A stretch of DNA of 64,000 nucleotides from the NCBI GenBank assembly GCA_028551475.1, contig CM052354.1:32949240-33013239 (forward strand), given 5' to 3'. Source of the stretch: Casuarina equisetifolia. Taxonomy: Eukaryota > Streptophyta > Magnoliopsida > Fagales > Casuarinaceae. The translations under genes were made by a program, and so were the position numbers. The notes below the pieces were generated by a model. That model was given only the letters and a program-made list of their open reading frames with translations. It made no database searches and was not told the origin of the DNA. Below, piece after piece: positions 28,174 through 38,342 of this stretch. The stretch's first letter is position 1; the number at the start of each line of letters is the position of its first letter.

Positions 28174-28233
28174 GAAGCCCCTGAAGGGAATAATCAAAGC
28201 AACCGAATCCGGCAGAGACAGGGAATAGACTCA

Positions 28234-29813
28234 ATGGCCATTCCACTTCTCAAGCTCATTTCCATCTCCATCCTCATCTCTACCTTCATACCCCAAGCTT
28301 TTTCAGCATCAGATGATTGCCAGACAGAATCCAACTCTTGCAATGATAAGAAAGCAGCGTTGCCACTCAAGATCATAGCTATTATTTGCATCCTGGTCAC
28401 TAGCATGATCGGCGTGAGTTTACCCCTTGTTTCACGCTCAGTCCCAGCCTTTCAGCCAGATCGGAATCTATTTCTCATCGTTAAATCCTTTGCTTCTGGC
28501 ATCATACTTGCAACTGGGTTCATGCATGTTTTACCTGATTCGTTTGACATGTTATGGTCTAATTGCTTGGCCGAAAATCCCTGGCACAATTTCCCATTTT
28601 CAGGCTTCCTGGCTATGTTGTCTGCAATAGTGACATTAATGGTGGACTCCCTTGCAACTAGTATCTACACCAGGAAATCTAACGTCGGAATTAACCCGGA
28701 TGGTGATGTTACTACCGTGGGGGACCAAGAGATGGCTGTGGTGCGCGCCGGGCATTCCCATGCTTACCATCATGGAACGAAGCCAGGAACTGCAGACTCG
28801 CAACTCTTACGTTATCGGGTTGTCGCCATGGTATGAATTTTGGCTTCATATATGTAATCTTTGGTGTGTATTCTGTGTCCAGGATCATATATTCAGCTGC
28901 TTACATGTGTACATGTCGGACGTTTAGATTCACAATATATGGAAACCTTTTTAATCACGTGAGGGACATATAAGCTGAAATGTTAGCAAAGAATTCATTT
29001 CAATTGTATGTGAGTATATAAGTCATGTCACGGAGATTTTTTTACCAGAAAAAAAAAAAAAAAAGAAGAAAACTTCTATTCTGTCGTATCTCGAAGAAAT
29101 TGAAGAAACCATCATTTTTTTTTCCAAGTTCTTTGAATTAAAAACTATTAGAATATTCTCAATCTTCAGCACTTCCAGAACCATGCTAGTCATCTCGATT
29201 CATTTTATATGACTAATTTCTTGATGATTATCTTCTCTGTTGCATCTTAAAATTATTGGCAGGTGTTAGAATTAGGAATCATTGTTCATTCAGTTGTGAT
29301 AGGGCTTTCACTTGGGGCCTCAAACAATACTTGCTCAATCAAAGGTCTAGTGGCTGCCCTTTGTTTCCATCAAATGTTTGAAGGAATGGGTCTTGGTGGT
29401 TGCATTCTCCAGGTCTACAAAGTTCCATGCCCACTTTTTACTTGGATAGCTTTACTCAAGGAATACCTCTCTTACTCACGACTCTCCCTTCTATGTTTCT
29501 GAAACAGGCAAACTACAAATTTTTAAAGAAGGCTCTCATGGTGTTCTTCTTTTCAGTGACAACTCCATTTGGAATTGCCCTAGGGATCGGCTTGTCAAAC
29601 ACCTACAAAGAGAATAGTCCGACCGCATTAATCACCGTCGGGCTACTGAATGCATCATCGGCTGGCCTATTGATCTACATGGCCCTAGTTGATCTCCTTG
29701 CAGCCGATTTTATGGGTACAAAGATGCAGGCTAGCGTCAAGCTCCAGCTTAAATCATACATAGCGGTTCTCTTGGGTGCTGGTGGCATGTCTTTGATGGC
29801 AAAATGGGCTTGA
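28234..29813 (+). CDS. ZIP family Fe/Zn transporter, tandem copy 2
   Basis: Exons 28234-28830, 29263-29412 and 29508-29813 have the same lengths as in copy 1 and give 350 residues. I count 21 amino-acid differences from copy 1 (about 94% identity), 14 of them in exon 1. The signal sequence, the ZIP signature ([22 protein letters not shown]) and the MAKWA end are intact, so it should be a working divalent-metal importer. The loop motif is HSHAYHHG instead of HSHAHHHG, and a nearby Asp is Arg. The start is the ATG matching copy 1. The upstream in-frame extension to 28030 is not conserved in copy 1 and contains the TATA box, so I excluded it. Intron 1 is 432 bases (455 in copy 1); intron 2 is 95 in both. 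Confidence 0.93.
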
Positions 29814-30189
29814 GTGTATTATTTAGGGATTCGATGACGTCGAAAGCTATGTGGTCAACTCCTAATGTGTGAACTTCGAAGTATCTTACTGTTTGTTTGT
29901 TGAGTTCTGCTTGTTAACTTTTGCCATCCTCAAGATCTCTTGCTTTATAATCTATTCTTCTTCTTCTTCCCAATGCATTATTAATTACAATATACATTAG
30001 GTTAACAATGGTGGCGAATGTTATTAAGATTCCTACTCAACAACTTCACAGCATCCCTTCGGCGACAATGGTCCAAGTTCTTGTATTTGGAGAAAATGGA
30101 GTATCAGATTTCAACCTAGTAAAAATAATTAACTTTAGATATGCTATTTACACAACAAAAGAAAATCCATAAAACTAATAAATTTAATA
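29814..30189. other. 3' flank of ZIP copy 2
   Basis: Presumed 3'UTR and flank of the second ZIP gene. It closely matches 24533-24949 after copy 1, with small indels. No further gene is seen. Confidence 0.6.
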
Positions 30190-31380
30190 CATCGATTATG
30201 AGGAGTCAATATTTACATGTGTGTGTTCTCAACTTCAAAAACACCACTACCTATCATCGTCCAAGGTTTATTACATCAGAATCTCCAAATATCTAGATGT
30301 ATTCCTCAAAAGTAATTTACATAACAAAAGGAAATCCTCCACTGAATGCAAAGAAGAAAGGATTAATGCATTAAGTAAATTAGGAAATTTAGTGGGAAAA
30401 ATGGTTCAGATCAAGTTGAAGAAAAATCACCAAAATCCTGCTTGAAAGTTAGACGAGTTTCAGAATTAGACTTGATCTTGTCCGTTCGGTTTGGTTGACA
30501 ACTTACCAACCAAAGCCTGAAAGACGTCTTCTATGGCAATTAAACAATTCAACCTTCTAAAATCAAGTAGTTTGGTGTAAGTTCGACCTTCAATTAAGGA
30601 CTGGACTTAAACTAATCTTTACCCAAATAGTTGGGCCCAAATGATAAAGTTTAGTAAGCCAGCAACCCTGCATTTAAACCCTACACCTCAGGCCTAATGA
30701 GTGAGCCCGAGAAGGAGCTAAATAGAACTTCTTGTGTCAACTTTTGAGGGATGTCAGGCTTTAGTAAGCCTAAGCAATTATATCCACCTTAAAATGCTCA
30801 AAAAGCGCTCTCGAGGTGGATAATGGGAAAGCAAATAACGAGGGCGGAGTTGAAATCCTAAGAAATCGATCTTCAAATCTCTTTGACTTGTGCGTGACTC
30901 TAAACCCACGGACACCTCAATCAAGAAGGAATATATATCTCTCTTTTCTTATCTATTTCCTTACTCTTAAACGTAAAGTTAAGTAAGGTTTTCCTGTTTT
31001 CGAGAGTTAATGAATTGCTTGCTTTTTCTTTAAGAAAACAGGTCGTCCATTTACTGGAGTGCCTGTTACCTTCTTAAGGTACTTTGAGCCTTGTTTCCTA
31101 TTGTTTTGTCTGGTATTTTGTAAGTGTACCCCACGTAATGCTAGGCCTTTACGCCGTATTATTTGGAGATATTTTTCATAGAAACATCATGTGTTTCGTG
31201 TCCCGTTTGCAGAAGTTGAGAGAGTCATGCTGTTGTCTTCCTACCATGGCTTTGCATCATCGGGTGCAGAGTGGAAGTTCTAGGACAATTGTCGAGAGGA
31301 AAAGGGACGGAGAAAAAGAGGAAAAAGCGAGACGAAGAAGAAGAAGAAGAAGAAGAAGAAGAAAGTGGGCCGACTGCACA
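30190..31380 (+). repeat. ZIP-array downstream block, copy 2
   Basis: Second copy of the flank at 24950-26400, shortened by a deletion of about 230 bases near 30550 relative to copy 1. The end carries a longer AAG run than copy 1. Confidence 0.7.
31334..31363 (+). repeat. GAA trinucleotide repeat
   Basis: About ten consecutive GAA/AAG units. The homologous site in copy 1 (about 26353-26370) has fewer units interrupted by AAAGAG. It therefore expanded or contracted after the duplication. Confidence 0.85.
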
Positions 31381-32157
31381 TAACTCCCACCAACTACCTA
31401 TCATATTTAAACAAATGGGAAATCAAGGAGGCCGCCATATGCACGTTGCTGTGCTCTTTAAAATTGACAGATCCGACAGCGAGATAATACGTCGGTGAGA
31501 TCAGGATAATGTCATTTAAAGCAAGCGTGTAAGTTTGGGTCTCAGATTTTACGTGACGAAAACGATTAATTAATTCTAACACGGAAGCTGGAAGCTGGAA
31601 GCTGGTCACCCTCCATTGCTAGCAGGTCTCCCACCCTGTAGATTTTGCAGAAAACGACGCTCTTCTTTTCACAATTTTAAAGTAAGAGCAGGCGAGGCTG
31701 GTCTGGCTAATCATTTGTATTATTTTTCGAATCTTAACTTTAATTAACACTTTAAAGCGTTGAAAAAGTCAAGCTCATTTTTCTACGACGGCTGTGACGG
31801 TGATTATTAGGCCTAATAAAAATTGTTAAGAGCATTGAAAAAGCCGAACAAGAGGTCCCATTTTTCTCCACAACCAGACAAAGGACCCATGTGCCTTCTA
31901 AGGTTTGTCTTAGAGAATTAGAGCGATCATTGAGTTCTTTTGAAGCTAATAAAAGAGATTTTTGTGATTCATTTAATAGCAATCATAATAGATCATCCCA
32001 TACATGGGATAAAATCTTGCATGTCTTGTGGACCGTGTAGAAGTCTACATGGATCACTTCAATTAGTTTGTCTTTGTCGAGTTAATAAAAGTAAATAAAT
32101 AAATAATCCAATTGCATCTACTGCACTAGTTGGATTTAAAAAAATGTTGGGATTTAT

Positions 32158-32162
<5 letters not shown>

Positions 32163-32210
<48 letters not shown>
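32163..32210. repeat. AT dinucleotide repeat
   Basis: About 24 uninterrupted AT units, one of the longest microsatellites in the window and likely polymorphic. Confidence 0.9.
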
Positions 32211-32213
<3 letters not shown>

Positions 32214-32602
32214 TTCAAGACAGTGAGGGCTGATTAACCTAAGTGGGATTGAGAACCCTTGGCTTAAGACTACCTCTGTTTATAATCAAGAATTGCATAT
32301 ATTCATTGTATATTCACATATCAATCAATAGTAACAATTCATACATAATGTGGATTAATAAAATATTTGTTGAGAGATCTTGTTAATTAAAAAAAAAAAG
32401 TATCTCATAAAGAAGAAAGATAACTTTTTTTTTCTTTTTCTCTCAAAGGCCTTCTAGCATATGTATGTCTTGTAGACCTCGTAGAAAGTCTACATGAATC
32501 AACTCAATTCAAATTTAGGTTAACTAATCTTTGTTAAGTCAAAAAACTTTCTAATGGCATCTTACTACTTCAGTTTGATTAAAAAAGGTTGAGATTTAAA
32601 TA

Positions 32603-32658
32603 TTTTCAATCTTTTCAATCTTTTCAATCTTAACTTCAGTTTCGAAGTTAAGATTGAA
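32603..32658. repeat. Tandem 9-mer leading into a perfect hairpin
   Basis: Three tandem TTTTCAATC units (about 32603-32629) run into an inverted repeat. The left arm TTCAATCTTAACTTC (32623-32637) and right arm GAAGTTAAGATTGAA (32644-32658) pair over 15 bases without mismatch, around the 6-base loop AGTTTC. Confidence 0.75.
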
Positions 32659-33088
32659 GAGAAAGTGCAATACAAATGAAATCCTTGAACCCATAACATT
32701 TACATTACTATTATTAGTGGACAGAGGAGAGAGACGAGGGACCATTAATATCTTTTTTCGACCGAAGCATTATTTATATTTATTTCTGCTGTTGGAGCAG
32801 AGATGAGAGAGAAGCGTTAATTTAGTTGGAATCCAAGTGGAGATTGCAAAACCTTCACCGTAAGAGAGGAGAGTTACAGAAGAATGCCAGCGAAGCAAAG
32901 AGCGCTTGACCTTGCCTTCCTGTTGGGCCTTCAACAACAGTGACGGATGATTCTGCCTCTTTGCATGCTTTCGTGAGGAGCATAAAAGGGGCAGTCGTCA
33001 GATTAGAGTTCTAATAACACATACAGACACGCTTGCATAGTCATACAGAGCCCCATAAGGAATCAGAATAAATTCTCCCTACAGATAG

Positions 33089-33431
33089 GTGAAAGCATAC
33101 ATGGTATGGAACCTTCACTTCTTCGCTCTGGATTTAACACACCTCATCTATTTGTACTTCTCTTTTTTTTTAAATTGTTCATGCTTCTCTTGAAAGTTGT
33201 TTTTCGTTTCTACAAATCCGAAGGGCTTCCTGGATACGTTATTTCGTTCATCTTGATTTATGTGAAGGCGCCAAAATCATATGTCCATTTTTCATTTTAG
33301 GCCCCTTTTTCTATGATTTTTGGGTAAAAACTTTTTTGATTTGGCGGGGAATAGATAGACTTGATATGGAATTTGGATTGACCCCTTGGTGTCTTTTTTT
33401 CCCCTCATTTTTTCTTTTTCTATTGTTGCAG
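33089..33431 (+). other. Candidate 5'UTR intron of the RBR gene
   Basis: A plausible donor (ATAG|GTGAAA) at 33089 and acceptor (TTGTTGCAG) ending at 33431 enclose a T-rich segment ahead of the coding start at 33741. The small frame that spans it (33106-33300) has no known domain. This is a prediction from splice-site appearance only. Confidence 0.35.
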
Positions 33432-33740
33432 ATGTGGATTTTCTATAAGGAGATGAAAGATCGCTGTTGTGATATCAAATCTTCCTTGGTGATTTTTTGG
33501 GGGAGTTGAAGCCGCAGTTTACAGTTTTGGATGGACTCCTTCATGGCTTTTCCTTGTATTGTGATCTAGCAATAATAGCTGAGAGTTCACTTTTTGACAA
33601 GGGGTTTTCTTCTGATTTTGGGAAATATAGTCGCTGAGATACTGTTTCAGATGGGTCGGGCTTATATGTTGGTATAGATTACAATCTGGACTTATAGTAC
33701 CGTAAGGTATCGTGGGTTTTTTGAGAAATTAGAATTCGAC

Positions 33741-36700
33741 ATGGAGGACCAGGTAGTTGTTGATGTATCTGCGAATTTAGTCAGGGAAGAAGATGAGGAA
33801 GACTTTCGGAGTTGTTGCGAGGATGAGGAAGTATGGAAGGAGGCTGAAGAATCGGCGAAGGAACAGTCAAAAGACGAACTTGATGAATTTTCAGTGAAGA
33901 TGCTCTTCAAGGGCATCTCTATAGCTGATGTTGGGGATTCTGGTTCTGGGGTTTCTGGAATTGGCGTGGTCATGGAAAGATCAGCCAACGTTCCAGTTAT
34001 TCAGGTGCAGAAGAAGCTTGATTTTTACGTTGAGGAATCTGTGGCCGATTACTTAGCCCTAATGGATGGTCTGATGGAGGCCGCGCAAAATAACATCCGT
34101 CGTGTATATGCTTTCACTGATTCTGAGTTGTTGTATGATCAGGCGAGTCCTTCATTCTAAAACATTTAATAATTCTTTATCCATTATTATGAGAAGGTTT
34201 ACATGGTCAGTTAAATGCGAAAACTATTGCTATCTTGAGATAAGTTTTGTTTAAGGGATTAAATGTCCTTCTCCTCCTACTCATGAATGAAGCCTACGAA
34301 GAATGTCTACCCATATCTGAGGAATAGTAATTCCTATATGAATAGCTTGCAATTGTTTCATCATCTTTATAGTTTTTTCTTTTTCTTTTAGAGGGAAAAA
34401 AAAAAAAAGGAACAGAATCTTCGGATGCAGAATAGAGGATTTTATGAACTCCGTTTTCAATTCTTAATGAACTTTTCTACTCTGAAATTTTGTTTTGTGT
34501 TTCTTCTTAACTATGTCGGTTCACTTTCATGCATCCCAAGGGATGTTTCTGTTCTGAGGAGGGCAATTTTATGGTTTTACTACCAATTTCAATTTAATTA
34601 AGTGACAATTTCATAAATGCTTGCCTTTATCGAATGCCAGTGGGCTTGCGTTTATACTGATCAAGGGGAATCTTGCATGTGTGCCACCAAGTGTTTGCAG
34701 TGTTACTACCCCTTCAAACCTTTCCTGCTTAGCTTCAGAATTGGGAAGAATGGAGATTCAATATAAAAAACTGAAACATGAATAGATAAACAAATTAGGA
34801 TATCATCTACAGCTGACATTTGACTTGTAATGCTTTGTCATTATGGGAAATAACAGGGTAAAATAGAGAAAAGGTTCTCATTCTGGCTTTATAATCATTC
34901 ATACTAGTCTCTGCTTTAGCATGAAAATAGACATTTCAACAAGCGTTTGGTGTTATCTTCATCCTATTTAAAAAGAAAGCTTAGCCAGGGTTTAAAATTT
35001 CACCAAGAAAGGAGAAAAAGGGTTACTTTCTCCTTTCTTTCACAAACTATTTTGATTGTACTTTTTTATTAAGAGATTAACTCCATTGCTTTAAACCTCA
35101 ATGATAAATCATAGCCCTAATAACTCATTTAATCGAAAGATAATACTGTAACTTTCTTGCAAATAGTTAAGTGGGAACTAAACTTCTTTTCAAACTTTGA
35201 ACAAAAAAGAAAAGGGTGGTAAGATTATTTGACACTTACTCCGCGTAGCACTAATGGTAGTCACTAATATAAGCGACAGTATGAGCCCTGGGTTACAGGA
35301 TTGAATTTCAGGGAGGGTTGACTCAAAAGTGAAGTCTTGGTAGGTAAAATGTAAGATCATCGAAGTTTTCTTTTCTTTTTCTTTTTATTGCTTAAACTGC
35401 GGTACATTATTATTTAGTGTGATTTCTGCCACATGTTGCCGATCTCTAACATCACAGATATTGCATGATTTGTTGTTTTGAGTTTTCAAGCACATGGTGA
35501 TATGATCTGAATCTCTTGCAGTTGACAAATGAGGAAAGGCTTGAGATCCCGATTCTGATAGCGCTTAGAGAAAGGATTTTAGAACATGCAAGTAATCTTG
35601 AAGCTTTTGTTTTGAAACTTGTTCCTAGTGTTGATCTTGGGAAACCTTTTCAATTAGCCCAGGTAGCAATGGGGATTGTCTCTTTTCCCTTCCAGGGTGA
35701 TAAATCAGTTGAAAATTGTTCTATCTGTTGTGAAGACAAGCTATCGCCAATGATGGTTACCATGAAATGTTCTCATAAGTTCTGCTCAAGCTGTATGAGA
35801 ACATACGTTGATGGAAAAGTTCAGTCCTGTCAAGTCCCAATGAGGTGCCCACAGTTGAGATGCAAATATTACATTTCCACTACTGAGTGCAGATCTTTTC
35901 TTCCGCTTACTTCCTATGAATCTTTAGAGAGGGCACTTGCAGAGGCAGATTTTGTCCACTCCGATAGAATCTACTGCCCGTTTCCAAATTGCTCTGTCCT
36001 GCTTGATCCTCATGAATGTTTGTCAGCTAGAGCAAGTTCATCAAGCCAAACAGATATTAGCTGTGTTGAGTGCCCAGTTTGCCAGAGGCTTATCTGTGTT
36101 GAGTGTGGTGTTCCTTGGCATTCTTCAATTAGTTGTGAAGAGTACCAGAACCTCCCATTAGAGGAGAGAGATGCAGCAGACATTACCTTGCACCAGTTAG
36201 CACAAAATAAACGGTGGAGACGTTGTCAGCAGTGCCGTAGGATGATCGAGCTTATTCAGGGTTGCTACCACATGACCTGCTGGTAAGTGAGTTTCTTTGT
36301 TCATATTGCTGAAGGTTAAGAAATCATTAACTAGATGGTGAAAAGAAGAGCATCCCATAACTTCTTCATCAAACTGAAAGTGATTTTAGATATACTATGA
36401 TGTCTGCTTTTGGAAGTAATCCTCTAAATTAAATGCATCTGTAGTCTTACGAACATACCTTTAGCATCGACAACATAAGCTAGTGCCCATATTTGACAAA
36501 AATCCAGTCTATGTACCCCAAAAAATTACTGGTATTATGTGTTACACTTGCTCCACTGTAAGCATCATTCTCTACCTCTCTTTCATTGGACTGCAGAAAG
36601 CATGAAAAAGAAAGAAGTGAGGATGGTGGTCATCGGCAACATCTTCTACAATACATGGCCTCTCATGATGCACATTACTAGGAAGTATTGTAGGAATAGC

Positions 36701-38342
36701 TAAATATAAGAAGTCAAATATGTTAAGTTAATTCAAACTTTCAAACCTAAAACCTTAAAGTTAAGGTTTTCTTTGATGGATATTAAACCTTGACACTCTA
36801 TTAGTTCCTGTTGGTATTTTAAATATGTTGGTGCACTTGATCTGACTATCAGTCTAGCTGATAGCTAACTAAAGCAACAATGAGTATTTTCTTGAAATCA
36901 AATTTTTATTCCGTGTTATGTGAGATTGATTCTGTTGTACAAGGCACTTCTAGACCATGAGATTGTTGTTCTACTTATATTAACAAGAGAACCAGTGTAC
37001 TTTTACTGTGGGGCTACCCATTCTTTTTATTGTAATATTTCCATGTAGGAATCAATTTCTTTTTTGTTTTCTTCACCCATCTCTCTGATAAGTACTGGAA
37101 TTACTTGTATGTGGATTTTGTGGAGTCCTTGACCGTGCCATACATGCTTAGTCCGAATATTTGTGTTAATAATTAGAGACCAAGAAGGCAGTAGAAAAAT
37201 GGTTACTCCTTAGGTTTGCTATTGACACATAATGGCAAAAATTAATTATAAACCTGATTTTGTTGGCCTTTGAACAGGTTGAGATGCAGATATCTCTTGA
37301 CGTGGTGATCCTAACCTTCCAAGTTTTTTGGTTCCCCTAGATTGATTAGCTCTGTGAATAAATGATTCGAGCTGAAATCTAGTATCCAATTTAAAGACAT
37401 TATATTTCTTTGAAAATTACGTTGGCTTTGGCTTCACATCAACATTTGCTCTTTTTTTTTCCCTGCACATGTATAGAGATGATTGTGAAGTGAGATAAAA
37501 GTTTTGTAGAAGTTTAATACTCTCCACCTTTGAGATAGAAGTTGTTATAACTAGTCAAGTGAGTGAAATTTACAGTTCGTTCAGTGGCCAGATTGGATAA
37601 TCCGAATGATATGAAACTGAGCTGCTGCTACTCTGAAGATGTTAACGGACAAAACAAAGACCAAATCAGAGAAGTTCGAAATCGTTTAGTTTCAACTTAA
37701 CTCCCAGTGAGTCATACAACTTTCGCAAGCTTCATAGAAGGGTAGATAAAACAATAAAAATTAATTCTTTGTTTCTGATGCTGTAGGAGAGACTTATCTT
37801 TTCCATTTTATTTGCCTACTATTGTTTTACCTTTCTGTTGTATCCACGAATGTACCCGGTTGTTCTGTTTGTTTGCAGAATTCTGTGGTTCATATTCAAC
37901 TTTGATAGTACGGTTTTTGTCAGTTCCTTTACACAAGATTTTACTTACATGTTTATTATCCAGGTGTGGGCATGAGTTTTGCTACTCTTGTGGTGCGGAA
38001 TATAGGGATGGCCAACAGACCTGTCAGTGTGCCTTTTGGGATGAAGACAACTCTGAAGACTTCACCCATTCTGTGCAAGAATCAGAGCAATGGGCATGGG
38101 AGACTTTTAATTCCCCCCCTATGATTATGGAGGCATACTCAGACCAAGAAAGATCGCAGCTGGCACTAATCCAAAGGTTCCTCGCTGGAGGTTTTAGTTT
38201 GAGCGACCATCAGCCTTACCAATCCCCACCCCACTGTACAGATTCCTATGTAGATGCCATGAAGGATCTCCATCAGCTACCTTGGCTCGAGAGATTTGTT
38301 TCTGTCATAAGTGACAACTACTATGAAGACTATATCCAATGA
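33741..38342 (+). CDS. RBR-type E3 ubiquitin ligase with RNase H-like N-terminal domain
   Basis: Exons 33741-34142, 35522-36282 and 37964-38342 join in frame to 513 residues. Residues about 75-180 resemble the RNase H-like domain found at the head of many plant RBR ligases (DYLALMDGL, AFTDSELL). RING1 starts at Cys200 (CSIC...CSHKFCSSC). The IBR domain follows (YCPFPNC...CPVCQRLICVECG). RING2 runs CQQC...GCYHMTCWCGHEFCYSCG, with Cys382 in GCYHMTC as the expected catalytic cysteine that carries ubiquitin as a thioester. The family works as RING/HECT hybrids with an E2; the substrate is unknown. The first coding intron begins GCGAGT instead of GT, while reading frame and homology both require that boundary. 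An acidic N-terminus (EEDEEDF) precedes the domains. Intron 2 splits the Trp388 codon. Confidence 0.88.
35235..35395 (+). mobile_element. Possible tRNA-derived SINE remnant in intron 1
   Basis: TAGCACTAATGGTAG resembles a polymerase III A box, and GGATTGAATTTC about 45 bases later resembles a B box. A T-rich tail follows. Loosely similar GTAAGAT words stand on both sides. This is weak pattern evidence and no family is recognised. Confidence 0.3.

Larger units (their letters stand above)
31381..33088. other. Intergenic DNA between the ZIP array and the RBR gene
   Basis: No gene seen. It holds three GGAAGCT units (31583-31603), a long AT repeat and a hairpin, the last two listed separately. 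The last 200 bases probably include the promoter and first leader exon of the RBR gene. Confidence 0.5.

Noticed and set aside
28030-28233. In-frame extension of ZIP copy 2 upstream of the chosen ATG
   Set aside because: It contains the TATA box and is not open in the near-identical copy 1, so it is promoter and leader, not protein.
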